A stretch of 64,000 bases of DNA from HGM11368 sp051883455 (GCA_051883455.1 JBJETT010000002.1:1-64000); one strand, 5' to 3'. Shown: positions 17,831 to 26,412, counted from the first letter of the stretch. Notes: generated from the letters alone by a model not told the origin. Numbers and translations: made by a program.

Positions 17831-17860
17831 AAAAGTAAGTCTTAGCACTTACTTTTGTCT
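17831..17860 (+). terminator. Hairpin between nrdD and trxB (attenuating terminator or processing site)
   Basis: A perfect 10-bp stem (17831-17840 with 17847-17856) with loop CTTAGC ends in TTTTGTCTT. It sits only 17 bases before the trxB start, overlapping the ribosome-site region, so it may cause partial termination and set the nrdD:trxB ratio. Confidence 0.6.
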
Positions 17861-17872
17861 TATAGGAGAGAT

Positions 17873-18775
17873 ATGTACGATACTATAATCATAGGCGCGG
17901 GACCTGCCGGTCTTACCGCATCGATATACGTGCAGAGAGCGGGCAAAAAAGCTCTTGTGCTAGAAGCAATGGCAGTGGGCGGTCAAATCCGCAACACCCC
18001 CGAGATAGAGAACTATCCCGCTATAGCCAAAATCAGCGGAATGCAATACTCCGACGACTTGGCTGAGCAAGCCAAGGCGTTGGGCGCAGAAATAAAGAGA
18101 GAAAACGTGAGGTCGGTGCAACTTGTCGGTGACGTCAAGACTGTAACAACTCGCAACGCTACCTATCAAGCGAGGAGCGTAATCATAGCAGTCGGCGCCA
18201 AGTCGAGAGAACTCGGCGTAGAAAAAGAAGAGGACTTGTTCGGCTGTGGCGTAAGCTATTGCGCTATATGTGACGGCGCCTTCTTTGCGGGCAAAGCCGT
18301 TGCCGTGTCGGGTGGTGGCAATACCGCTATCGACGACGCGCTCTTTTTGGCGGAGCGTTGCTCTAAAGTCTATCTGGTGCACCGAAGAAGCGAGTTTAGA
18401 GCCGAACAAATCAAGGTAGAGCAGCTCAAGAGCAAGTCCAACGTAGAATTGGTGCTTGGCTATACCGTAGATGCCTTGGAGGGCGAAGATTGCTTGCAAG
18501 GCGTGATCGTCAAGGATAAGCAAGGTGAAACTAGACGACTCGACGTGAGCGGACTATTCGTTGCTATTGGCAAAATTCCTAATACCGATATGTTGCAAGG
18601 TCAAATAGATATGGATGACCAAGGATATATCATTGCGGGCGAAGATTGCAAAACCAACGTCGAAGGCGTATGGGTAGCGGGCGATTGCAGAGTCAAGCAT
18701 ATCCGTCAACTCACCACGGCAGTAGCCGACGGCACGATAGCTGCGCTCGGCGCAGTTGAGTACGTAAGGGGCTGA
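17873..18775 (+). CDS. trxB: Thioredoxin reductase (NAD(P)H, FAD-dependent)
   Basis: A 300-residue flavoprotein with the FAD-binding GAGPAG motif (8-13), the redox-active Cys130-Ala-Ile-Cys133, the second dinucleotide motif SGGGNTA and HRRSEFRA typical of NADPH binding, and the C-terminal GDCR segment for FAD. It passes electrons to thioredoxin-like domains. No free thioredoxin gene is adjacent; instead NrdD carries a fused redoxin, which is the likely local partner. The ATG at 17873 follows AGGAGAG; a TTG at 17855 lies inside the hairpin. The cofactor preference is inferred from the HRRSEFR motif only. Confidence 0.92.
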   Translation: MYDTIIIGAGPAGLTASIYVQRAGKKALVLEAMAVGGQIRNTPEIENYPAIAKISGMQYSDDLAEQAKALGAEIKRENVRSVQLVGDVKTVTTRNATYQARSVIIAVGAKSRELGVEKEEDLFGCGVSYCAICDGAFFAGKAVAVSGGGNTAIDDALFLAERCSKVYLVHRRSEFRAEQIKVEQLKSKSNVELVLGYTVDALEGEDCLQGVIVKDKQGETRRLDVSGLFVAIGKIPNTDMLQGQIDMDDQGYIIAGEDCKTNVEGVWVAGDCRVKHIRQLTTAVADGTIAALGAVEYVRG

Positions 18776-18836
18776 TATGGATATTCGCGGTCAATTCAAA
18801 ACGTTATAGAACTAATACAATTTAGTTGCTAAAGAT

Positions 18837-18864
18837 AAGACTCTCCAAGTGGGGGAGTCTTTTT
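18837..18864 (+). terminator. Terminator of the nrdD-trxB unit
   Basis: 10-bp stem AAGACTCTCC with GGGGGAGTCTT (one G:T pair), followed by a T-run. Confidence 0.88.
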
Positions 18865-18971
18865 GCGTATAATCTTGCTAGCTCGCCCTTGTGCCTTGTT
18901 TCAAAATAGATATTGCTATTTAGTTATTTTTATGTTAATATAATATTTAGAGTAAATAAGTGGAGGAAATT

Positions 18972-21900
18972 ATGGCAAAAGACGCAAAAAAGCCTATGTG
19001 GCAGGACATTGATGTGTTTGACGTCAATACCGAAAAGAGAAGCGGAGCAGGATTCCCTTACGACGTGGCAAGCGGAGAAAAAAAGACGGTTTGTCTCAAC
19101 GGCGTGTGGAAATTCAAATTTTTGGAGACGGTCAACGACTTGACGGGAGAACTGTGTAACTACAAAGACAATAGTTACGACGTCAGCGGATTTGACGACC
19201 TAGAGGTGCCAAGCAACTGGCAAATCAAGGGTTACGGCACTCCAATCTACACCAACTTTACGTATCCTTACGCTATCAGCACCACCAAAATTCCTTATAT
19301 CAAACCAGAGCTCAATCCTTGCGGACTTTACGTCAAAGAATTTGAACTGGGCGAGGTCAAAGACAACGTATTTATACACTTTGGCGGTATCAACTCGTGT
19401 GGTGAAGTATTCGTCAACGGCAACTTCGTAGGATATTCGCAAGACACCTTTGACGAAACGGAGTATGATATCACCAAATACGTAGTTGAGGGCGTCAACA
19501 GACTTGCCGTTACGGTTAGACAATTCTGTGACGGCAGTTATCTCGAAGACCAAGATATGTGGCGTCTTAGCGGTATTTTTAGAGACGTCAACCTCGTATT
19601 CAAGCCAAAGGCTTACGTGCAAGATTTGTACGTTAGGTCGAGTTTTGCGGGTGTTTACGACAAGGCGACCTTCCTTGCCGACGTCAACGTCGAGTGCAGA
19701 GGTCAGGCTTTGGCAGACGGTGCGGTTGAGTTGAAGTTGGTTGACGCAGCCGGCAAGACCTTTGCTAGCGAAACTCAAAAAATCGGCGCGCTTGCAGACG
19801 GCGAAACGGTAGTCGTAAAATACGAAATAAGCGTGGACGGCTTTGAGCTTTGGAGCCACGAAAATCCATATCTCTATACCGTAGAAGTAACGTTGCTTGA
19901 CGGCGATAAGGCTGTAGATCTACGCAAGCACAAATACGGATTTAGAGAAATAAAAATCGTCGGTCTAGATAGGGCGACGGGCAGAGGACCGTTTATTTTG
20001 CTCAACGGCGTACCTCTCAAAATTTGTGGCGTAAATCGTCACGACTTCCACCCCGACTACGGACACGCGGTACCTGCAAGCGTTACCGAGAGCGACCTAA
20101 GACTGCTCAAAGAAAACAACGTCACCAACGTGCGTACTTGCCACTATCCAAATTCTCGCAGATTTTACGAGCTTTGCGATGAGATAGGTATCTTGGTTAT
20201 GAGCGAAAACAACCTCGAAACTCACGGCTTGGCAATGTTCGTACCTGCAAGCAACCCTAAGTGGTCGGCTCAATGTTGTTATCGTATGAGCAATATGGTC
20301 AACAGTTACAAAAACCATGCATGTATCTTGTTCTGGTCGCTTGGCAACGAGTCGGGCAACGGCAAGACCTTTGCCGATATGAAGGCAACGGCACTTGCTA
20401 TCGACAACACTAGACCTATCCACTACGAGCCTGACGCTCAACTTGACGTCAGCGACTTGTTCAGCGAGATGTACACCCCTCAACAAGCCATGAAGAATAT
20501 CGGCGAAAATAAGACGGTTATTCACTCGCCTGCACTCTGGAACTTGCAAATGGGCAACTTGCTGTGTGGCAAAAAGTATACCGACAAGCCTTTTATCGAA
20601 TGCGAATACTCGCACGCAATGGGCAACAGTATGGGTAACTTCGCCGACTATTGGGAAGACTTCAAGAAGTACGACAGACTAGCGGGCGGATATATTTGGG
20701 ACTTTGCCGACCAATCTATACATACCTTGACCGAGGACGGCAAGTCAAAGTGGAACTACGGTGGCGACTTTGGCGACAAGCCTAACGCAGGCAACTTTGC
20801 CTTCAACGGTATCGTTCAAGGCGATAGAAAGCCAAACCCTCACTTCTACGAAGTAGTCAAGGTATATCAACAAGTAGACTTTACGCTTGACGGCGACGAG
20901 GTAACGCTACTCAATAGATTTATGTTCACTTCGCTATCCGACTTCAAACTCAAGATGGTTCTCAAAAACCAAGGCGAGGTAGAAAAGGAAGAAACTATCG
21001 CATTGGATAACTGCGGTTATATGCAAAAGCTCGTGGTCAAAGTGCCTTTTGATATCAAGACCAAGGGCGAAAAGACCCTCGATTGCATACTCGTGCTTGA
21101 CAAGGACGCTATGTCACTGACCAAGGGACACGTGATGGCAAGAGAGCAATTTGTCTTGGGTGAGTACGACTTCAAGCGCCACCTTGACAAGAAAGGCGAC
21201 AAGATAGAATGCGTATTCGACGTCAAGACCAACAAGTACGTCTTCAAGGGCAACGGCTTTGAGATGACGCTGGACAAAAAGAGCGGTGAGATATCTTCCT
21301 ACAAGAAGAACGGTCAAGAATATCTTGTCGGCGGTATCAAGCCAAACTTCGTGAGAGCTAACACCGACAACGAGAGATTGCCACAAGTGCCTATCAAGCT
21401 CGTCCAGATGATACTTGGACTTACCGCTTATCATACCACCAACAGAACTCTCAAACCAAGAAAAATCGAGGTTGAGCAAGAGGGCGATGCGGTAAAAATC
21501 AAGATAAAATGGAGCGCAAGATACTTGGTGGGCGTCAAGACCAAATACATACTATTCCCTGACGGCTCTATCAAGATGTCGCTCAAGTGCACCAACGCTA
21601 TGCCTTGGAATTTGCCACGCTTCGGCTTTACTATGGAGCTTAGCGAGGGCAAGAGAAATATTACGTATTACGGCAAAGGACCTCACGAAAACTATTGCGA
21701 TAGAAAGACGGGCGCCTTTATCGACGTATACAAGTTCGACGACGTAGAGGACTTTATCCACGACTACCTCTACCCACAAGAAAACGCCAACCGTTGTGAC
21801 GTAAGGTGGATGCAAGTGGGCGATAGAGTGAGAGTAGAAGCGGTGGACAAGGCTTTTGAAGCAAGCGTGCATCCATATACTATGGCGATGCTCAACGACA

Positions 21901-22070
21901 CCACTCACGTACACGAAATGGGTAGAAAGTCTACCTTGACTCTCAACGTGGACGGTCGTCAACAAGGCGTGGGCGGTGATATACCTGCTATGGCAAGTCT
22001 CAAAAAGCCTTATATAATTCCTTCGTACAAGGAGCAAAAGGTTAGAGTATTGCTCAAGTTTGGAGAATAA
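18972..22070 (+). CDS. lacZ: Beta-galactosidase, GH2 family (LacZ type)
   Basis: A 1032-residue intracellular enzyme (no signal peptide) with the five-domain LacZ layout: sugar-binding N-terminal domain, immunoglobulin-like domain, TIM barrel, second immunoglobulin-like domain and the large C-terminal beta-gal small-chain domain. The acid/base is Glu460 in SLGNESGNG and the nucleophile is Glu545 in ECEYSHAMGN, matching E. coli Glu461 and Glu537. It hydrolyses lactose or other beta-galactosides. No lactose permease is adjacent; a small membrane protein follows one base after the stop. GGAGG at 18962-18966 selects the ATG at 18972. Other GH2 activities are possible but less likely given the C-terminal domain. 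Confidence 0.9.
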   Translation: MAKDAKKPMWQDIDVFDVNTEKRSGAGFPYDVASGEKKTVCLNGVWKFKFLETVNDLTGELCNYKDNSYDVSGFDDLEVPSNWQIKGYGTPIYTNFTYPYAISTTKIPYIKPELNPCGLYVKEFELGEVKDNVFIHFGGINSCGEVFVNGNFVGYSQDTFDETEYDITKYVVEGVNRLAVTVRQFCDGSYLEDQDMWRLSGIFRDVNLVFKPKAYVQDLYVRSSFAGVYDKATFLADVNVECRGQALADGAVELKLVDAAGKTFASETQKIGALADGETVVVKYEISVDGFELWSHENPYLYTVEVTLLDGDKAVDLRKHKYGFREIKIVGLDRATGRGPFILLNGVPLKICGVNRHDFHPDYGHAVPASVTESDLRLLKENNVTNVRTCHYPNSRRFYELCDEIGILVMSENNLETHGLAMFVPASNPKWSAQCCYRMSNMVNSYKNHACILFWSLGNESGNGKTFADMKATALAIDNTRPIHYEPDAQLDVSDLFSEMYTPQQAMKNIGENKTVIHSPALWNLQMGNLLCGKKYTDKPFIECEYSHAMGNSMGNFADYWEDFKKYDRLAGGYIWDFADQSIHTLTEDGKSKWNYGGDFGDKPNAGNFAFNGIVQGDRKPNPHFYEVVKVYQQVDFTLDGDEVTLLNRFMFTSLSDFKLKMVLKNQGEVEKEETIALDNCGYMQKLVVKVPFDIKTKGEKTLDCILVLDKDAMSLTKGHVMAREQFVLGEYDFKRHLDKKGDKIECVFDVKTNKYVFKGNGFEMTLDKKSGEISSYKKNGQEYLVGGIKPNFVRANTDNERLPQVPIKLVQMILGLTAYHTTNRTLKPRKIEVEQEGDAVKIKIKWSARYLVGVKTKYILFPDGSIKMSLKCTNAMPWNLPRFGFTMELSEGKRNITYYGKGPHENYCDRKTGAFIDVYKFDDVEDFIHDYLYPQENANRCDVRWMQVGDRVRVEAVDKAFEASVHPYTMAMLNDTTHVHEMGRKSTLTLNVDGRQQGVGGDIPAMASLKKPYIIPSYKEQKVRVLLKFGE

Positions 22071-22071
22071 T

Positions 22072-22554
22072 ATGGACAAGAAAAAAATTGCTTTGCAGAC
22101 GAGTATGGCGGTAATATCCGTACTGCTCAATATTTGGGGACTGCTGTCGCTTCTACATACGATACAAGTGTTCAACGTACCTTTCTTAGCCTATCTCGAC
22201 AACTTGAGGTTGTTGCTAAAATACGTGGTCATCGTCATCACTATGGCTTGCGGAATAATGCTTTTTGCTCGCTTTGCCACCACCTTCAAGGGCAAAGTAA
22301 AAAACACGCTTGCCATCATCAACTGTACTTATAGCACCATTCTTACTCTTCCGCTCTTTGGCACCTTCGTAGGTTGCTTTTGGGCGATGAAGGGCATCAA
22401 CGTGCCTATGGTCAGCGATATTTGCAACGAGTTTATGGACATATTCAAGTCCACGGGACTGCAATACTTTATTTTTATCGCGGGTACGATTATGGGAATA
22501 GTATTTTTGGCAGTGCCAATATTGATGACGGTGCAGACCGTCAAAAAGGATTAA
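22072..22554 (+). CDS. Small four-helix membrane protein coupled to the beta-galactosidase
   Basis: A 160-residue protein with four predicted transmembrane helices (about 8-30, 43-68, 78-102 and 130-155) and a charged N terminus (MDKKK). The start lies one base after the lacZ stop and uses the GGAG inside the last lacZ codons, so translation is coupled. I do not recognise the family. The position suggests a membrane function tied to beta-galactoside use, but it is much smaller than known sugar permeases; a general membrane protein is equally possible. Confidence 0.75.
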   Translation: MDKKKIALQTSMAVISVLLNIWGLLSLLHTIQVFNVPFLAYLDNLRLLLKYVVIVITMACGIMLFARFATTFKGKVKNTLAIINCTYSTILTLPLFGTFVGCFWAMKGINVPMVSDICNEFMDIFKSTGLQYFIFIAGTIMGIVFLAVPILMTVQTVKKD

Positions 22555-22608
22555 ATTCAAAAGGTATTGAAGACGATAACACAACAATCACGACAATAAT
22601 TGTAAAAC

Positions 22609-22640
22609 AAAAATGCGTATCTCACCGATACGCATTTTTA
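22609..22640. terminator. Bidirectional terminator between the lacZ unit and bioY
   Basis: 11-bp stem 22611-22621 with 22627-22637, flanked by an A-run and a T-run. Confidence 0.9.
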
Positions 22641-22656
22641 TTATGCTAATTTAGTT

Positions 22657-23256
22657 TTATTTGTTTTCTTCTTCGCTATTATTTTCTTCCAAGACTCTAT
22701 TTGGTCGTTGATTGAACAAGCCGACTCTTGCTTTGATAGGCATGCCGAGTACCATAGCCATAACCATCTTGATTGCGTCGCCAACGATAAATGGCGTTAC
22801 GCCTGCTGCAAGAGCTTTGGCGAAGGTGAGTTTTGCCGATACGCTCAACCAAGTCGTGCCTATTGCGTACACTACTATCGTACCCAATACCATGCCGACC
22901 AACTGCATAGGTTTGTTGTTGCGGAATTTGTCGGCAAATAGGCCGATTATCAAAGACATAGGTATGTATCCTATGAGGTAACCGCCCGTAGGACCGACCA
23001 ACTTGGCAAGTCCCGAACCGAAGTTAGCAAAGACAGGTACACCTACCATACCCAAAAGTAGGTACATTATCGTGCACAAAACGCTTTTTTTCCAACCAAG
23101 TAGGTAGCATACCAAATAGATACCGAAAGTGCCCAAGCTAATAGGTACGGGACCTATTGGAAGGGAGATAGGACCGAGCAAACACAAAACGGCAGTCATC
23201 AGTCCAATCGATGCAATATTCTTGGTAGTCATAGATGTTGTAGTAGTGTTTTTCAT
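22657..23256 (-). CDS. bioY: BioY, biotin-specific S component of an ECF transporter
   Basis: A 199-residue integral membrane protein with six helices and the conserved BioY segments (PIGPVPISLGTFGIYL and the GPTGGYLIGY motif). It binds biotin and works with an ECF energizing module, which is not encoded here. The ATG at 23256 starts the natural sequence MKNTTTT; upstream in-frame codons overlap the promoter. The ATG lies only 9 bases past a perfect -10 box and has no Shine-Dalgarno site. No biotin synthesis gene is nearby, so biotin is probably scavenged. Repression by BirA would be expected from other Firmicutes, but no box was recognised. Confidence 0.93.
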   Translation of the reverse strand: MKNTTTTSMTTKNIASIGLMTAVLCLLGPISLPIGPVPISLGTFGIYLVCYLLGWKKSVLCTIMYLLLGMVGVPVFANFGSGLAKLVGPTGGYLIGYIPMSLIIGLFADKFRNNKPMQLVGMVLGTIVVYAIGTTWLSVSAKLTFAKALAAGVTPFIVGDAIKMVMAMVLGMPIKARVGLFNQRPNRVLEENNSEEENK

Positions 23257-23265
23257 ATCACTTGC

Positions 23266-23294
23266 ATTATAACAAAGCCAAAAAATCAGGTCAA
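23266..23294 (-). promoter_or_regulatory. Promoter of bioY, predicted near-leaderless
   Basis: Minus-strand TTGACC at 23294-23289, 17 bases, TATAAT at 23271-23266. The ATG begins 9 bases after the -10 box. Confidence 0.82.
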
Positions 23295-23324
23295 ATATTT
23301 GAAAATAAGTTTGCAATATTTTAC

Positions 23325-23357
23325 AAAAAAATTCTCACCGTAAGTAGCGGTGAGAAT
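23325..23357 (-). terminator. Terminator of the citrate synthase gene
   Basis: 10-bp stem 23331-23340 with 23348-23357, with a T6 run on the minus strand. Confidence 0.88.
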
Positions 23358-23380
23358 AAAATAGCGTATGGTATAGACAA

Positions 23381-24748
23381 TCAGCCTCTGTCTTCGAGCT
23401 CTACATACTCTCTTCTTGGAGATACGGCGATATATGCAGGACGAATAATCTTGCCCTTGTTGGAGAGTTCCTCGAGTCTGTGCGCCGACCAGCCCACTAT
23501 TCTCGATACGGCAAAGATTGGTGTGAATAGTACTTCCGGTATCTCAAGCAATCTATACACGTAGCCGGTATAGAAGTCGATATTTACGCTTACGCCCTTG
23601 TACATAACTCTGTTTTCGCTGATGACCTTAGGCGCGATTTTTTGCAGTCTGGTGTAGAGTTGGTGGAATTTGTTGTGATATCTCTTGGACATATAATTGT
23701 CGATATACTCGTGCAAAATATTAGCTCTTGGATCGGAGATAGAGTATACGGCGTGTCCAAGTCCGTAGATAAGTCCCGAGCCGTCGAAGGCTTCTTTGTT
23801 GAGTATTTTGCGTAGATAATTGGCGATGCCTTCTTCGGTGATATCGTCGGCGTTTTTCATAATATCGTCGAGCATTTGGATAACTTTGAGGTTGGCTCCG
23901 CCGTGACGAGGACCTTTGAGAGAAGCAAGCGACGCAGCCACGCAAGAGTAGGTGTCGGTGCCCGAAGAAGTAACTACGTGTGTAGTAAAGGTGGAGTTGT
24001 TACCGCCACCGTGCTCGGCTTGCAAAACCATACACATATCGAGCATTCTTGCTTCTTCTTGCGTAAAGCCCTTGCTACCTTTGAGCAAATAGAGGATATT
24101 CTCCGCAGTAGAAAGGTTGTCTTTTGGGTAGCGGATATACAAGTTTTTGCCAAGGTGGTAGTGGTTGTATGCTTGGTAGCTGTACACGGCAAGCATAGGC
24201 ATCAGCGCAATGAGCTGAATGGATTGACGGAATACGTTTTTGATAGAAATATCGTCAGGGTTGCTGTCATAAGAGTACAAAGTCAGCACGCTTCTCGCTA
24301 GAGCGTTCATCATATCCTTAGAAGGTGCCTTGAGAATAATATCGCGGACGAAGCTCTCAGGGAGTTTGCGATACATGCTCAATAGTTTAGTAAAGTCTTC
24401 AAGTTGCTTTTGGGTAGGCAAAGAACCGCACAAGAGTAGATACGCACATTCTTCATAGCCGTATCTCTTGCCGTTGAAGCCCTTGACAAGGTCGTAGATA
24501 TTGATGCCGCGATAGAACATTTCGCCCTCGATTGGCACTCTTTCGCCCTTTTCGTTGATGGCAAAACCGTTCATCTCGGATATCTCGGTCAAGCCCGTAA
24601 CTACGCCCACACCGTTTTTGTCTCTAAGCCCTCTAAAAACCTTGTATTGGTCGTAGAGCTCGGACTGAATTTGGTCGCACTTAAAGGCGAGGTCACTGAG
24701 CTGAGAAATATATTCGTCTGATTTTTTTAGTACTTGTTTGAAGGTCAT
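23381..24748 (-). CDS. gltA: Citrate synthase
   Basis: A 455-residue citrate synthase fold with the two catalytic histidine segments, GPRHGGAN and GLGHAVYSISDPRA; the second contains the Asp-Pro-Arg-Ala that binds oxaloacetate. It condenses acetyl-CoA and oxaloacetate, feeding glutamate synthesis in an incomplete anaerobic TCA pathway. About 20 N-terminal residues more than the classic enzyme form a helical lead. The ATG at 24748 is placed by AAGGAG. 2-Methylcitrate synthase is an alternative, but no prp genes are near. The 5' leader (24749 to about 24830) can form a long stem-loop and a small GCAAC/GTTGC hairpin just before the ribosome site. Confidence 0.92.
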   Translation of the reverse strand: MTFKQVLKKSDEYISQLSDLAFKCDQIQSELYDQYKVFRGLRDKNGVGVVTGLTEISEMNGFAINEKGERVPIEGEMFYRGINIYDLVKGFNGKRYGYEECAYLLLCGSLPTQKQLEDFTKLLSMYRKLPESFVRDIILKAPSKDMMNALARSVLTLYSYDSNPDDISIKNVFRQSIQLIALMPMLAVYSYQAYNHYHLGKNLYIRYPKDNLSTAENILYLLKGSKGFTQEEARMLDMCMVLQAEHGGGNNSTFTTHVVTSSGTDTYSCVAASLASLKGPRHGGANLKVIQMLDDIMKNADDITEEGIANYLRKILNKEAFDGSGLIYGLGHAVYSISDPRANILHEYIDNYMSKRYHNKFHQLYTRLQKIAPKVISENRVMYKGVSVNIDFYTGYVYRLLEIPEVLFTPIFAVSRIVGWSAHRLEELSNKGKIIRPAYIAVSPRREYVELEDRG

Positions 24749-24761
24749 GTCCGTCTCCTTG

Positions 24762-24835
24762 TAGCAACGAATAGTTGCGTCGATTGTAGGTCTAGCGAAT
24801 TTTGAGTCAAAAACTCTAGCAAAACCTACGATAGC
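24762..24835 (-). promoter_or_regulatory. Structured leader of the citrate synthase mRNA
   Basis: Read on the minus strand, GTAGGT pairs with ACCTAC about 40 bases later around an inner GAGT/ACTC hairpin. A separate GCAAC/GTTGC hairpin lies just upstream of AAGGAG. A TATATAAAAT-like -10 lies upstream. No known riboswitch class was recognised; a regulatory role is inference. Confidence 0.35.
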
Positions 24836-24977
24836 AATTATTTTATATAATAACATAATGCAACCTATATAACAAACAAATTTTTCATTTTTTTTGTTTT
24901 TTGCCCAAAAACGGCATATTTTTGCGCTTTTTATAAAAAAAAGATATAATCAAATTCCCCACGAACCCCTCAAAATA

Positions 24978-25006
24978 TTGACTTTTTTGCGCATAATGCG
25001 TATATT
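24978..25006 (+). promoter_or_regulatory. Promoter of nagB
   Basis: TTGACT at 24978-24983, 17 bases, TATATT at 25001-25006; about 24 untranslated bases with AAGGAG precede the ATG. Confidence 0.75.
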
Positions 25007-25036
25007 AATATCAGCAACTCAAACAAGGAGAGTATT

Positions 25037-25765
25037 ATGAAAGTTATCGTTACCAAAAATTATACGGAAATGAGCGTAAAAGCTTACGAGGTTATCAAAC
25101 AAGTTATGCAAGATACCGAAGGTAAGGCAATACTCGGTTTGGCAACGGGTTCTACGCCTATCGGATTGTACAAAAATATGGTTGCAGATTACGAGGCAGG
25201 CAACGTAAGTTATAAGGACACTCGTAGCGTCAACCTCGACGAATACGTAGGATTGCCAAAGACTCACGACCAAAGCTACTATTACTTTATGCACGACAAT
25301 CTATTTAATCATATTGATATCAAAGAAGAAAACGTCAATTTGCCCGACGGCAACACCGGCGATCCTGACAAAGCTTGCGCCGACTACACGGCATTGCTTG
25401 CAACTATGCAACAAGACGTGCAAGTGCTCGGTATAGGAAGCAACGGACATATCGGCTTCAACGAGCCGGGTACTGCATTTGACAGCACTACTCATATCGT
25501 CAAACTTCACGAAGGCACTCGTAGCGACAACGCAAGATTTTTCGATAGCCTTGCAGACGTGCCAACCCACGCAATCACTATGGGTATCGCCAATATTATG
25601 AACGCTAAGAAGATTTTGGTGCTCGCCAGCGGACAAGGCAAAGCAAACGCCGTCAAAGCAATGGTGCAAGGTCCTATTGACCCTATTTGCCCTGCCAGCG
25701 TACTCCAAAATCACCCCGACGTGGTAGTAGTGGTAGACGAAGCAGCCGCAAGCCTTTTGAACTAA
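25037..25765 (+). CDS. nagB: Glucosamine-6-phosphate deaminase
   Basis: A 242-residue enzyme converting glucosamine 6-phosphate to fructose 6-phosphate and ammonia, the last step of amino-sugar catabolism. Conserved segments are LGLATGSTP (phosphate binding), SVNLDEYVG with the catalytic Asp, GIGSNGHIGFNEPG (lid and active site) and LASGQGKANAV. It is the short Bacillus-type form, lacking the C-terminal extension of the allosteric E. coli enzyme. It stands alone with its own promoter and terminator; nagA and a transporter are not in the window. Consistent with use of mucin or peptidoglycan amino sugars. Confidence 0.96.
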   Translation: MKVIVTKNYTEMSVKAYEVIKQVMQDTEGKAILGLATGSTPIGLYKNMVADYEAGNVSYKDTRSVNLDEYVGLPKTHDQSYYYFMHDNLFNHIDIKEENVNLPDGNTGDPDKACADYTALLATMQQDVQVLGIGSNGHIGFNEPGTAFDSTTHIVKLHEGTRSDNARFFDSLADVPTHAITMGIANIMNAKKILVLASGQGKANAVKAMVQGPIDPICPASVLQNHPDVVVVVDEAAASLLN

Positions 25766-25796
25766 TAGTACAGTGGCTAGATATAAAACTACTCGG

Positions 25797-25828
25797 CTCA
25801 CCGCATAATATCGTGCGGTGAGTTTTGC
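25797..25828 (+). terminator. Terminator of nagB
   Basis: 9-bp stem CTCACCGCA (25797-25805) with TGCGGTGAG (25814-25822), followed by TTTT. Confidence 0.88.
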
Positions 25829-25908
25829 CAAATATAGCAAATCTAGATAGAGTTTTACAAGACAAAAACGCTAAAAAACCGATACAGGTCGTCAAAAATG
25901 AAAAAATT

Positions 25909-26343
25909 ATGTTCGTGTGTCACGGCAATATATGCCGTTCGCCAATGGCGGAATTTGTGACCAAAAAGAAACTGGAAGAGAGAAATATACAAGCCTTGGT
26001 CGAGTCGTCGGCTACGTCGAGAGAGGAGATTGGTAACGGCGTACATTACGGCACGAGAGCCATACTCGATAGACTTGGCATAGACTATTCGGGCAAGAGA
26101 GCTAGGCAAATAACTCGGCAAGATTATGACGAGTTTGATTATATAGTTGCTATGGATAGATACAACGTCACCAATCTGCTTAGGATGCTGGGTGGTGATC
26201 CACAAGGCAAGATAACCAAACTGCTTGATTGGGTTGGAATTGACCGCGACGTGGCCGACCCGTGGTATACGGGCGACTTTGAAAAAACGTACGAGGATAT
26301 CGAACTTGGTTGCACCGCGTTGATTGACCAAATATTCGGGTGA
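25909..26343 (+). CDS. Low-molecular-weight protein-tyrosine-phosphatase family protein (start uncertain)
   Basis: The protein has the CHGNICRS phosphate-binding loop (Cys and Arg of C-x5-R) a few residues after its start and the DPWY general-acid motif near residue 120, both hallmarks of the low-molecular-weight phosphatase/arsenate-reductase fold. It removes phosphate from tyrosine or arginine residues; the substrate is unknown. From the ATG at 25909 it has 144 residues, starting two or three residues later than relatives. An ATG at 25898 followed by A6 would give MKKIMFVCHGN if one more A were present, so either a homopolymer error, slippage or a late start applies. A terminator shared with the CDF gene follows. 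Confidence 0.82.
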   Translation: MFVCHGNICRSPMAEFVTKKKLEERNIQALVESSATSREEIGNGVHYGTRAILDRLGIDYSGKRARQITRQDYDEFDYIVAMDRYNVTNLLRMLGGDPQGKITKLLDWVGIDRDVADPWYTGDFEKTYEDIELGCTALIDQIFG

Positions 26344-26362
26344 TAAATCGATACGTGTCAAC

Positions 26363-26399
26363 AAAAATGCCGAACGTTAATCATTCGGCATTTTTGTTT
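26363..26399. terminator. Bidirectional terminator between the phosphatase and CDF genes
   Basis: 12-bp stem 26363-26374 with 26384-26395, starting with A5 and ending with T5, usable by both converging genes. Confidence 0.88.
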
Positions 26400-26412
26400 T
26401 GATAGACTTAAA

